Part shown: piece after piece, positions 47,200-58,696 of the stretch
How positions within the stretch are numbered: the first letter of the stretch is position 1
How the letters are laid out: each line of letters opens with the position of its first letter
From: JACKII01 sp963807085
GTDB taxonomy: Bacteria > Pseudomonadota > Alphaproteobacteria > Bin95
Direction: 5' to 3'
Assembly (NCBI GenBank): GCA_963807085.1
Contig: CAWEBB010000035.1
Coordinates: forward strand, 1 to 64,000
DNA: 64,000 bases
Translations under genes and position numbers: made by a program
Notes under the pieces: generated by a model
What the model was told of the DNA's origin: nothing
The model's database searches: none
What the model saw: only the letters and a program-made list of their open reading frames with translations

Positions 47200-50100
47200 A
47201 GACGATCTGAAGCGGATCGATAACGAAGATGTCGTTGACGTCAAGCTGGGCAACGCTGACGCCCGAGAGTTGCACGCTCCCGCCCGTGTAGGACAGCGTG
47301 GCTCCACCGGCGCTGTCGGAAAAACCGCCCAGGACGTCGGTGGCGAGCGTATACCCCACGTCCCAGAACTCCAGCATGTCGGCACCGGCGACGAAGTCGT
47401 CGACCGCGTCGGCACCGTCGCCCCCCCGAAAGACGAAGGTGTTTTGTCCGCCCTGGCCGCGAAGAGTGTCGTTGCCGGTGCCGCCTTCCAGCCGATCATC
47501 TCCGAGACCGCCTTCCAGGATGTCGTCGCCGACTCTGCCGAGCAGAAGATCATTGCCGCCCTGGCCGCGAATAGTGTCGTTGCCGGTGCCGCCGATCAAA
47601 ATGTCGTTCGCTGCGCCACCGCTTAGGGCAGCCGTGGCCGTCGCCATATCGAGCGCGACGCTATGCTGCCCGCCCGCGTTGAAACTGAGCACCAGATCGC
47701 CATCGGCCGCAAAGCGGGCGGAATCGGCACCGGTGACAGCGACGGTCTGGCTGCCTTGCGTCTGGAGGTCGATCTGCACGTCGCTCTGGCCGGCGAAATC
47801 GAAATTCAGATCGGCGCCGTTGCCCGATAGCAAGATCAAGTCGTTGCGCTGACCCAGATCGTTGATGTGGGTGAGGTCGGCAGGCGTCGCGCCGAGCGCG
47901 ATATCGAAGGTCCCGCCGGACCGCGGCAGGAAGACGCTGTTGTCATCGTAAGCATACCAATCCGTGACGCTAGCGATCTTGCCCTCGCTGCTAACGTCCA
48001 GCGCAAACTGCCCGGCGTCGGAAGAGGTGACCGATGCGGTGAGGACGCTCCCCGACCGCGAAGTGGTAAGGCTCGAGGCCCCAAAGCTCGCGATGCGATC
48101 CGCCAGATCGATCCCGGTGACGAATTCCGCGCCGTCGGCCGCTGCCTGCCCGATCACTGTCTCGAACATCTGAAGCGTGTAGGTTTCGTTGCCGCCGATA
48201 TTCCAGGTGGTCGGGCCGTAATCGTGCCAGGGAAACGCAATGATCGGCGCCGTCGCGTTGGCGGTGATCGCAGCGTACTCGCGAGCCAAGCTGCGGTCGC
48301 CTGCGCCGGTGTCATTCCCTGAAACCCGATCAGCGAAAAGTCGAAGCTCATGTTGGGAGCCATGTATACCGCCCCCGTCTCGCCCGGCGTCAGGAAGCCG
48401 AAGGCCCCTGGATAGCCCGCACCGGTGCCGGAGTAGCCTCCCGAGAGATAGTCGTAGAAGCGGATCATCTCGCGTGTCGCGTCGATATTCTCCGGCGCGC
48501 CGGGTACTGCGGCGCCGACCACGTTGATGCCGAGCTCGTGCTCAATTATCAGTTTGGAGGTCTCGAACTGAAAGCGGTACGAGGCGAAAAGCAGATCCTG
48601 CTCCGCCTGCGTCAGCGTCGAGGGATCGACAGCGTTCGGATTGCGCGGATCTACCCGGTCGGCCAGTGCGAGGATCGCCGGCGTGTCGGGCAGGAGCAAG
48701 TTGGTATCGTCTGGATAGTGTAGGAGTGGGAGCCGATCTCGCTCTCCAGTGCACGGATCGCGTCGTAGTACGGCTTCGAGACGGTCCAGTCGGTGAGCTG
48801 ATTAGGCGGGTTGGCGCCGACATTGACATAATATGATCCGACGAAGCCCCAGTCGTCGTACCACTTCTCGATGATTGGCAGCATCACGTCGTAAATGCCG
48901 GGATTCTGGCCGCTGACGTCGTAGGTTTCCTGCGACTGGTCCATATCGTTGCGCGAGTAGAACAGCGCCGAACCGCGGGTCATCAGCAGCGACACGTCGG
49001 GCGCGTTGTCGGTGGAAACCCAGTCGATCGCCTCGCCAAGGATGTTATTGTTGCCGATGATTGCGTCCGTGCCGAAGTGTACGTTGCGCGCCGCGTTCTG
49101 GGTGGCAATCACGGCGTCATGGCTAGCTGTGCCGCCGTTCGCAGTGGTCACGACTTGGTTGAACAGCACCTGACCCGTGCCGGTAGTGTCGATGAAGTTC
49201 TGGTACGAGGTGTTGCCGTAGGCGCCGACAAGCTGGCCGTTGGCATAGCCGGCGAGGATCGGATGGCCCGCTCCGGTGGCTACCAGGTCAAACCCGTTGG
49301 TCTGCCCGGAGCCCTCGAGCGTAACGCCGAGCAGCGAAGACATCCGCGCATAGGAGTTTCCCGGTATTGCCGCGCCGGTCTCGTCATTGGTCAGGAAGTT
49401 GCCCGCGGCGATCAGGCCGACCCCGTAGTTGCTCTGAGCCGCGGCGAGACTGGCGGCGATGGTGTCGACATCAGCACTCTTGACATGGCTGAAACCGGGA
49501 AAGACCAAGGCATCGTATTGGGCAAGGTTTGCCGAGTCGAGAAGGTCCGCCTCGGTCAGCAGATCGAACGGGATGCCGGCCTGCATCGCCTGGTTCTGCA
49601 TCGCCATGAACAACTGGCCGTAGTTCGTTATGTTGTAGTAGTTCGCCGCGGTGGTGTCGGAATAAACGATGCCAATCCTGAGCTGCGGGTCGTCGACCGG
49701 CCCGCCGGCTGGTGCCGGCTGGATCACCAGGTTCGCCCCTGTGTACGAGTCCGGCAGAAAAACCTGGTCATTGACGTCCGCCAGAACTCGAATTGTGCTC
49801 GGAGTGCCGGCCATCAGCCCTTGCGGCAGCGCCACCTCCAAGGCTGACCCATCCGCTGCGAGGCGGAAGTCGAGATCGGCGACAAAGGTCGCGCCGGCGG
49901 CGCCGGAATAAAGCCTGGCGAGCCCGTCCACGCCGATGTTGATGTTGTACTCGGCGCCGCCTGCCCAGCCCCATATCTGGTAGCCGGTAGCAGCGTCGCG
50001 GTCGGCGTCGATCCAAATCGTCGTGTTAGGACCGATCGCCGCGAGCTCGCTCTCAATCGCCATGACGAACACGCCGCCCTGTGTGGCATCCTGCTCGATC

Positions 50101-53093
50101 GCGCCGTAGAGGCTATAGCCCGGACTGACGCCCGGCGCGGTGTCGAACAGAAGTTCCGAGCCCAGCCACTCCGCGGGATCGATGACCCCATCGAGCGTTG
50201 TTCCGCCGATGACCACCGGCGCCTGCGCCCCTACGACATAGTTCGCAAGCGCGTAGTCGTTCGGCAGGAACACGCTGTCATTGACGTCGCTATAGAGACG
50301 GACCGCGCTGGGCGCCCCCATCAGCGAGCCGTCGATGGCGAGTTCGAGCGTGGCGCCGTCTGCGGAAAGGCCGTAGTCGACGGCGCCGACCAACGTCTGG
50401 CCCGCTGCTCCGGAATAGAGCCGCGCCACGCCGTCGGCCCCGAAGTTGACGTTGTACTCCGCGCCGCCGGTTAAGCCAAAGATCTGATATCCGGTCGACC
50501 GGTCGAGATCTGCGTCGATCCAGATCGTGGTATTCGGACCGATCGACAGGCCATCGGTGGTGATCGCCACCGTATAGACGCCGCCCTGCAGATCGCCGTA
50601 GATGGCATAGCCCGACACGCCGTATCCGGACCCATCGAGCCGCATTGACGCCGTCCACTCGCCCAGATCCCCGTCGAGCGTCTTTCCGCCGACGACCGCC
50701 GGCGGCCCCGCTCCTATGATGTAGTCCGCAAGCGCGTAATCGTTCGGCAGGTACACGCTGTCGTTGACGTCGCTATAGATGCGGACCCCGTTGGGCGACC
50801 CCATCAGCGAGCCGTCGATGGCGAGTTCGAGCGTGGCGCCGTCTGCGGAAAGGGCATAATCGACAGCGCCGACCAGCGTCTGGCCTGCTGCTCCGGAATA
50901 GAGCCGCGCCACGCCGTCGGCCCCGAAATTGACATTGTACTCCGCGCCGCCGGACCACCCCCAAATAAGATATCCGGTCGCCCGGTCGAGATCGGCGTCG
51001 ATCCAGATCGTGGTATTCGGACCGATCGACAGGCCATCGGTGGTGATCGCCACCGTATAGACGCCGCCCTGCAGATCGCCGTACATGGCATAGCCGGGCA
51101 TGCCGTTTCCGGGTCCGTCGAGCCGCGTCGACGCCGCCCATTCGCTTACATCCCCGTCGAGCGTCTTTCCGCCGACGACCGCCGGCGGCCCCGCTCCTAT
51201 GATATAGTTCGCAAGCGCGTAATCGTTCGGCAGGAACACGCTGTCGTTAACGTCGCTATAAATGCGCACCCCGCTGGGCGCTCCCATCAGCGAGCCATCG
51301 ATGGCGAGTTCGAGCGTGGCGCCGTCTGCGGACAGGCCGTAGTCGACGGCGCCGACCAACGTCTGGCCCGCTGCTCCGGAATAGAGCCGCGCCACGCCGT
51401 CGGCCCCGAAATTGACATTGTACTCCGCGCCACCGGTTAAGCCAAAGATCTGATATCCGGTCGACCGGTCGAGATCTGCGTCGATCCAGATCGTGGTATT
51501 CGGACCGATCGACAGGCCATCGGTAGTGATCGCCACCGTATAGACGCCGCCCTGCAGATCGCCGTACATGGCATAGCCGGGCATGCCGTTTCCGGGCCCG
51601 TCGAGCCGCGTCGACGCCGCCCATTCGCTTACATCCCCGTCGAGCGTCTTTCCGCCGATGACCGCCGGCGGCCCCGCTCCTATGATGTAGTCCGCAAGCG
51701 CGTAATCGTTCGGCAGGTACACGCTGTCGTTGACGTCGCTATAGATGCGGACCCCGTTGGGCGACCCCATCAGCGAGCCGTCGATGGCGAGTTCGAGCGT
51801 GGCGCCGTCTGCGGACAGGCCGTAGTCGACGGCGCCGATCAGCGTCTGGCCTGCTGCTCCGGAATAGAGCCGCGCCACGCCGTCGGCCCCGAAATTGACA
51901 TTGTACTCCGCGCCGCCGGACCACCCCCAAATAAGATATCCGGTCGCCCGGTCGAGATCGGCGTCGATCCAGATCGTGGTATTCGGACCGATCGACAGGC
52001 CATCGGTGGTGATCGCCACCGTATAGACGCCGCCCTGCAGATCGCCGTACATGGCATAGCCGGGCATGCCGTTTCCGGGTCCGTCGAGCCGCGTCGACGC
52101 CGCCCATTCGCTTACATCCCCGTCGAGCGTCTTTCCGCCGACGACCGCCGGCGGCCCCGCTCCTATGATATAGTTCGCAAGCGCGTAATCGTTCGGCAGG
52201 AACACGCTGTCGTTAACGTCGCTATAAATGCGCACCCCGCTGGGCGCTCCCATCAGCGAGCCATCGATGGCGAGCTCGAGCGTGGCGCCGTCTGCGGACA
52301 GGCCGTAGTCGACGGCGCCGATCAGCGTCGCTCCGGAATAGAGCCGCGCCACGCCATCGGCCCCGAAATTGACATTGTACTCCGCGCCGCCGGACGTCCC
52401 CCAGATCTGATATCCGGTCGACCGGTCGAGATCGGCGTCGATCCAAATCGTGGTATTCGGACCGATCGACAGGCCATCGGTGGTGATCGCCACCGTATAG
52501 ACGCCGCCCTGCAGATCCCCGTACATGGCATAGCCGGGCATGCCGTTTCCGGGCCCGTCGAGCCGCGTCGACGCCGCCCATTCGCTTATATCCCCGTCGA
52601 GCGTCTTTCCGCCGATGACCGCCGGCGGCCCCGCTCCTATGATGTAGTTCGCAAGCGCGTAATCGTTCGGCAGGAACACGCTGTCGTTGACGTCGCTATA
52701 AATGCGGACCGCGTTGGGCGACCCCATCAGCGAGCCGTCGATGGCGAGTTCGAGCGTGGCGCCGTCTGCGGAAAGGGCATAATCGACAGCGCCGACCAGC
52801 GTCTGGCCTGCTGCTCCGGAATAAAGCCGCGCCACGCCGTCGGCCCCGAAATTGACATTGTACTCCGCGCCGCCGGCCCAGCCCCAGATCTTATAGCCGG
52901 TCGACCGGTCGAGATCGGCGTCGATCCAGATCGTGGTATTCGGACCGATCGACAGGCCATCGGTGGTGATCGCCACCGTATAGACACCGCCCTGCAGATC
53001 CCCGTACATGGCATAGCCGGGCATGCCGTTTCCGGGCCCGTCGAGCCGCGTCGACGCCGCCCATTCGCTTACATCCCCGTCAATTGTCGGCAT
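47198..53093 (-). pseudogene. Giant RTX deacetylase-like protein, copy A, frameshifted
   Basis: ATG at 53093 (MPTIDGDVSEWAAS). Seven ~161-residue beta-sandwich repeats come first (six near-identical and one divergent), each with DGDVSEW, GPNTTIWIDADLDRSTGY and AEYNVNFGADGVARLYSG. A Rossmann/GATase-like region (LRIGIVYSDTTAANYYNITN) and a NodB-like deacetylase region follow. The first frame stops near 48651, right after GSHSYT, because one G is missing at 48715; a second base is missing near 48286. Copy B shows the restored reading. So copy A loses the last metal-ligand His and the RTX secretion tail. No N-terminal signal peptide is present, as expected for type I secretion. Confidence 0.85.
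50200..53090 (-). repeat. Tandem 483-bp coding repeats with a 966-bp higher-order period
   Basis: Six near-identical units begin about every 483 bp (shadow frames recur at 50290, 50773, 51256, 51739, 52222). Units alternate in type: units 1, 3 and 5 have GSPN before RIYSDVNDS, units 2, 4 and 6 have GAPS. Units 3 and 5 share IWGWSGG and DSVYLPNDYALADY, and 4 and 6 share IFGLTGG. This points to duplication of two-unit blocks. Unit 2 is 9 bp shorter. Units look like CBM9/DOMON-type domains, but that is a fold guess. Confidence 0.85.
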
Positions 53094-53330
53094 GTCCGTT
53101 GACCTTCCTTTCGGCAGAATACGCCACTATCGCATGTAGGCTGCCCTATATCTGCCTGCCGCGGCAACTAATCTTCTGGAGAGCTAGCCCAAATAGCCAC
53201 GCGGCGCAGCTGGCAGATTGCTGAGGAAGGTTTTCGTTCTTTGGCGCGCATCGTGCTTATGGGATGGTCCGCCCCTCTCCGGAGCAATCGTTTAGAATGC
53301 TTCTGTTTCGAGCGAGAGAGGAACGCAGCG
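53086..53330. repeat. Direct repeat: giant-gene start plus IS110 leader, copy 1
   Basis: This stretch recurs at about 61226-61466 with few changes. It contains the start codon of giant gene A (minus strand), its upstream region (GTCCGTTGACCTTCCTTTCG) and the leader of the IS110 transposase (plus strand). The giant gene promoter must lie here if copy A is expressed. Confidence 0.75.
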
Positions 53331-54352
53331 ATGTCGATATCTGTGCTTGGAATTGATCTTAGCAAGAATGTTTGCAGCCTCGTCGGGTTGGATAAGGCAG
53401 GCGCTGTCGTCATGCGCCGGCGCCTTCGACGTGATGGCGTTGTGGAGTTTGTCGGCAAGCTCCCGGCCTGTATCGTGGCGATGGAAGCATGCTGCGGAGC
53501 GCATCATCTTGGGCGCGAGCTTGAGGCCGCGGGCCACACGATCCACCTGATGTCGCCGGAATATGGTCGGCCCTATGGGAAAGCAAACAAGAACGACGAC
53601 CGGGACGCCGAGGCGATCGCGGAAGCGGCGACGCGCCCGACGATGCGCTTTGTGCCGGTCAAGAGCGAGGTGCAGTCGGACATCCAAGCTTTGCATCGCG
53701 CGCGCTCGAGATTGGTGGCAGAGCGCACGGCGCTGATCAACCACTTGCGTGCTCTGCTACTGGAGCGCGGCATCGTGGTGGCGCAAGGGCGTCGCAAGCT
53801 GGAGAACGCCTTGACAGTCTTCGCCGACGAGGATGACCCTCGGTTGTCGCCGCGCATACGGCTTTTGGTAGAGGAATTACGCGCCGAATGGCGCGGGCTC
53901 AACATATCGCCGCTTTCGATGCGGAGTTCGCGGCAATGGCGCGCGAGGATGAAGCGGCCCGTCGGCTTGCAACAATCGCAGGGATCGGCGTTATCAACGC
54001 CACTGCGCTGATGGCGGCAGTCGGCGATGGTCGCAGCTTCAGACGTGGGCGCGACCTTGCCGCCTGGCTGGGGCTGACGCCGCGGCAGGCGACCATCGGA
54101 GGCAAGCCGCGACTGCTCGGCATATCCAAGCGCGGCAAGCGCTATCTGCGAGCGAACCTGATCCATGGCGCGCGTGCGGTACTGCCGCACATCATGGCTC
54201 AGGATACGCCGCTCGGTCGGTGGGTCCGCAACTTAACGGAGCGAACGCATAAGAATGTCGTTGTGGTGGCGCTCGCGGCCAAACTTGCCCGCATCGTCTG
54301 GGCGGTACTGCGCAATGAGCGCAGCTTCGACCCGACAATCGCGACGGCATAG
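53331..54352 (+). pseudogene. IS110-family transposase, frameshifted (copy 1)
   Basis: ATG at 53331 (MSISVLGIDLSKNVCSLVGL). The DEDD domain shows VAMEACCGAHHLGREL and KANKNDDRDAEAIAEAA. Near 53903 a 4-base loss, by comparison with GLDQRIAAFDAEF in the second copy, breaks the frame. The Transposase_20 domain then continues ATIAGIGVINATALMAAVGD and LAAWLGLTPRQATIGGKPRL to TERTHKNVVVVALAAKLARI. Length would be ~341 residues. Otherwise complete, so inactivation is recent. Confidence 0.88.
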
Positions 54353-54417
54353 AAACAGGCAGCTGTCGGCTGTTGAGTTGATGGCTGAAGCGATCTGCGG
54401 GTGGTGAGAAGAAGATG

Positions 54418-54605
54418 GCCTGACAGTCGAACGGCAGCCTCGAAACCTGGGACAGTGAATGGTCGCTTGAGACCGGTGTGATTGAGACCGGTGTGATTAT
54501 GAGGACGAGGCTGCGCGGATCTCCATCTTGGCCGGGGCAAGACCTCGAGACCGGATACGTTGACGCAGATTGGCCAGAGCAATCTTCAAAAACACCCTTG
54601 CAGGC
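54418..54605. repeat. IS110 3' flank shared with 62198-62374
   Basis: GGCCTGACAGTCGAACGGCA begins a ~180-bp stretch repeated after the second IS110 copy, ending at AAAACACCCTTGCAG. Copy 1 has an extra GTGTGATTGAGACCG duplication near 54475. It is probably the IS 3' end or a companion IS fragment. The rest of 54353-54714 holds no gene I can support. Confidence 0.65.
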
Positions 54606-54714
54606 GGGGCGGGCCATACGTTCAACCGTCTTTGTCGAGAAGATGGAGGATCGGAGGCCGTGGGATGATATCACTCTCCAACAGCATAGGCGCGACAGCC
54701 TGCGTTATCCAAGC

Positions 54715-55017
54715 GATTTGACCAAGACCTCATCCTCGCCGAAGCCGATCACCGGCGGCAAACGGCGGCGGGCGTTCGCCTCGGTTGGGCTGCCGTGGGT
54801 CGCTTGACACGTATGGCCGATGCCGGTGCTCCCCGGCAGTGGATTCTAGTCGAGAAGGTCGATCAGGGCCGCGAGCTTGCCCTGAACTCGCGGCCGGTCA
54901 AAGCGGCCGCTATCGACTGCCGCCACTGTCATAGCCCCGGTACTCAAGCCGCCTATGGAGGTACCGGTATTCTCGGAGCGGGTGAAGAGGACACCCGCGA
55001 CATTGCCGAGCCTCAGT
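54715..55017 (-). pseudogene. glmS N-terminal fragment (copy B, longer)
   Basis: In minus-strand frames: TRSENTGTSIGG, RRLEYRGYDSGG, AVDSGRFDRPRVQGKLAAL, then beyond the duplicated block NPLPGSTGIGHTCQATHGSP and VIGFGEDEVLV. These follow the order of the GlmS glutaminase domain (LEYRGYDS, PLPG-x-TGIGHTRWATHG-x-PTE). At least one frameshift and an in-frame stop after LIDLLD, and lack of the isomerase half, show a dead remnant. That homology continues past the repeat border suggests copy B is the original location. Confidence 0.65.
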
Positions 55018-58000
55018 GCCAGCCCTGCCGTCGTGGAACATGCATTGGCCCTCCCGGACGCCGTCGGAGCCGAATTTCATGACGGTCGATCCGGAGGTCA
55101 ACTATTGCAAGCTCACAATTGCAGCAGGTCCCGATCCAAATGGATCGGGACCTGCTCCAAATTTGAGAATGAGAGCATCTTACCCCGTCGGCCGATGCTC
55201 TAGACGATCTGAAGCGGATCGATAACGAAGATGTCGTTGACGTCAAGCTGGGCAACGCTGACGCCCGAGAGTTGCACGCTCCCGCCCGTGTAGGACAGCG
55301 TGGCTCCACCGGCGCTGTCGGAAAAACCGCCCAGGACGTCGGTGGCGAGCGTATACCCCACGTCCCAGAACTCCAGCATGTCGGCACCGGCGACGAAGTC
55401 GTCGACCGCGTCGGCACCGTCGCCCCCCCGAAAGACGAAGGTGTTTTGTCCGCCCTGGCCGCGAAGAGTGTCGTTGCCGGTGCCGCCTTCCAGCCGATCA
55501 TCTCCGAGACCGCCTTCCAGGATGTCGTCGCCGACTCTGCCGAGCAGAAGATCATTGCCGCCCTGGCCGCGAATAGTGTCGTTGCCGGTGCCGCCGATCA
55601 AAATGTCGTTCGCTGCGCCACCGCTTAGGGCAGCCGTGGCCGTCGCCATATCGAGCGCGACGCTATGCTGCCCGCCCGCGTTGAAACTGAGCACCAGATC
55701 GCCATCGGCCGCAAAGCGGGCGGAATCGGCACCGGTGACAGCGACGGTCTGGCTGCCTTGCGTCTGGAGGTCGATCTGCACGTCGCTCTGGCCGGCGAAA
55801 TCGAAATTCAGATCGGCGCCGTTGCCCGATAGCAAGATCAAGTCGTTGCGCTGACCCAGATCGTTGATGTGGGTGAGGTCGGCAGGCGTCGCGCCGAGCG
55901 CGATATCGAAGGTCCCGCCGGACCGCGGCAGGAAGACGCTGTTGTCATCGTAAGCATACCAATCCGTGACGCTAGCGATCTTGCCCTCGCTGCTAACGTC
56001 CAGCGCAAACTGCCCGGCGTCGGAAGACGTGACCGATGCGGTGAGGACGCTCCCCGACCGCGAAGTGGTAAGGCTCGAGGCCCCAAAGCTCGCGATGCGA
56101 TCCGCCAGATCGATCCCGGTGACGAATTCCGCGCCGTCGGCCGCTGCCTGCCCGATCACTGTCTCGAACATCTGAAGCGTGTAGGTTTCGTTGCCGCCGA
56201 TATTCCAGGTGGTCGGGCCGTAATCGTGCCAGGGAAACGCAATGATCGGCGCCGTCGCGTTGGCGGTGATCGCAGCGTACTCGTCGAGCCAAGCCGCGGT
56301 CGCCTGCGCCGGTGTCATTCCCTGAAACCCGATCAGCGAAAAGTCGAAGCTCATGTTGGGAGCCATGTATACCGCCCCCGTCTCGCCCGGCGTCAGGAAG
56401 CCGAAGGCCCCTGGATAGCCCGCACCGGTGCCGGAGTAGCCTCCCGAGAGATAGTCGTAGAAGCGGATCATCTCGCGTGTCGCGTCGATATTCTCCGGCG
56501 CGCCGGGTACTGCGGCGCCGACCACGTTGATGCCGAGCTCGTGCTCAATTATCAGTTTGGAGGTCTCGAACTGAAAGCGGTACGAGGCGAAAAGCAGATC
56601 CTGCTCCGCCTGCGTCAGCGTCGAGGGATCGACAGCGTTCGGATTGCGCGGATCTACCCGGTCGGCCAGTGCGAGGATCGCCGGCGTGTCGGGCAGGAGC
56701 AAGTTGGTATCGTCTGGATGAGTGTAGGAGTGGGAGCCGATCTCGCTCTCCAGTGCACGGATCGCGTCGTAGTACGGCTTCGAGACGGTCCAGTCGGTGA
56801 GCTGATTAGGCGGGTTGGCGCCGACATTGACATAATATGATCCGACGAAGCCCCAGTCGTCGTACCACTTCTCGATGATTGGCAGCATCACGTCGTAAAT
56901 GCCGGGATTCTGGCCGCTGACGTCGTAGGTTTCCTGCGACTGGTCCATATCGTTGCGCGAGTAGAACAGCGCCGAACCGCGGGTCATCAGCAGCGACACG
57001 TCGGGCGCGTTGTCGGTGGAAACCCAGTCGATCGCCTCGCCAAGGATGTTATTGTTGCCGATGATTGCGTCCGTGCCGAAGTGTACGTTGCGCGCCGCGT
57101 TCTGGGTGGCAATCACGGCGTCATGGCTAGCTGTGCCGCCGTTCGCAGTGGTCACGACTTGGTTGAACAGCACCTGACCCGTGCCGGTAGTGTCGATGAA
57201 GTTCTGGTACGAGGTGTTGCCGTAGGCGCCGACAAGCTGGCCGTTGGCATAGCCGGCGAGGATCGGATGGCCCGCTCCGGTGGCTACCAGGTCAAACCCG
57301 TTGGTCTGCCCGGAGCCCTCGAGCGTAACGCCGAGCAGCGAAGACATCCGCGCATAGGAGTTTCCCGGTATTGCCGCGCCGGTCTCGTCATTGGTCAGGA
57401 AGTTGCCCGCGGCGATCAGGCCGACCCCGTAGTTGCTCTGAGCCGCGGCGAGACTGGCGGCGATGGTGTCGACATCAGCACTCTTGACATGGCTGAAACC
57501 GGGAAAGACCAAGGCATCGTATTGGGCAAGGTTTGCCGAGTCGAGAAGGTCCGCCTCGGTCAGCAGATCGAACGGGATGCCGGCCTGCATCGCCTGGTTC
57601 TGCATCGCCATGAACAACTGGCCGTAGTTCGTTATGTTGTAGTAGTTCGCCGCGGTGGTGTCGGAATAAACGATGCCAATCCTGAGCTGCGGGTCGTCGA
57701 CCGGCCCGCCGGCTGGTGCCGGCTGGATCACCAGGTTCGCCCCTGTGTACGAGTCCGGCAGAAAAACCTGGTCATTGACGTCCGCCAGAACTCGAATTGT
57801 GCTCGGAGTGCCGGCCATCAGCCCTTGCGGCAGCGCCACCTCCAAGGCTGACCCATCCGCTGCGAGGCGGAAGTCGAGATCGGCGACAAAGGTCGCGCCG
57901 GCGGCGCCGGAATAAAGCCTGGCGAGCCCGTCCACGCCGATGTTGATGTTGTACTCGGCGCCGCCTGCCCAGCCCCATATCTGGTAGCCGGTAGCAGCGT

Positions 58001-58696
58001 CGCGGTCGGCGTCGATCCAAATCGTCGTGTTAGGACCGATCGCCGCGAGCTCGCTCTCAATCGCCATGACGAACACGCCGCCCTGTGTGGCATCCTGCTC
58101 GATCGCGCCGTAGAGGCTATAGCCCGGACTGACGCCCGGCGCGGTGTCGAACAGAAGTTCCGAGCCCAGCCACTCCGCGGGATCGATGACCCCATCGAGC
58201 GTTGTTCCGCCGATGACCACCGGCGCCTGCGCCCCTACGACATAGTTCGCAAGCGCGTAGTCGTTCGGCAGGAACACGCTGTCATTGACGTCGCTATAGA
58301 GACGGACCGCGCTGGGCGCCCCCATCAGCGAGCCGTCGATGGCGAGTTCGAGCGTGGCGCCGTCTGCGGAAAGGCCGTAGTCGACGGCGCCGACCAACGT
58401 CTGGCCCGCTGCTCCGGAATAGAGCCGCGCCACGCCGTCGGCCCCGAAGTTGACGTTGTACTCCGCGCCGCCGGTTAAGCCAAAGATCTGATATCCGGTC
58501 GACCGGTCGAGATCTGCGTCGATCCAGATCGTGGTATTCGGACCGATCGACAGGCCATCGGTGGTGATCGCCACCGTATAGACGCCGCCCTGCAGATCGC
58601 CGTAGATGGCATAGCCCGACACGCCGTATCCGGACCCATCGAGCCGCATTGACGCCGTCCACTCGCCCAGATCCCCGTCGAGCGTCTTTCCGCCGA
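54864..58696. repeat. 3.83-kb direct repeat, copy B
   Basis: Partner of 46862-50692. This copy keeps both bases missing in copy A and reads through as one frame. Past 58696 the sequence changes to cadherin-like repeats instead of further 483-bp units. Confidence 0.9.
55123..55201 (-). terminator. Paired hairpins overlapping the stop of giant gene copy B
   Basis: Same sequence as at 47121-47199: a 15-bp stem with a 4-nt loop at 55123-55156, and a second hairpin at 55172-55201 that overlaps the stop codon. Likely end of transcription for the giant gene. Confidence 0.6.

Larger units (their letters stand above)
46862..50692. repeat. 3.83-kb direct repeat, copy A
   Basis: Nearly identical to 54864-58696. 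The offset is 8002 bases before 48286 and 8004 after 48715, because copy A lacks one base at each place. I saw only a few substitutions (for example near 48020 and 48292). The block runs from a glmS remnant through the deacetylase and RTX parts of the giant gene to a divergent first-repeat unit. It ends abruptly at TCTTTCCGCCGA. Confidence 0.9.

Noticed and set aside
48715..48730. Phase-variable switch in giant gene A
   Set aside because: The missing base is not in a homopolymer or short repeat, so slipped-strand switching is not supported.
50290..52581. Evenly spaced ~122-codon open frames in the second minus-strand frame
   Set aside because: They repeat every 483 bp because the real repeat units do; the frames are Arg-rich shadows of the giant protein.
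50200..53090. Possible CRISPR-like array from regular repeats
   Set aside because: The repeat unit is 483 bp, lies wholly in a coding frame, and has no spacers.
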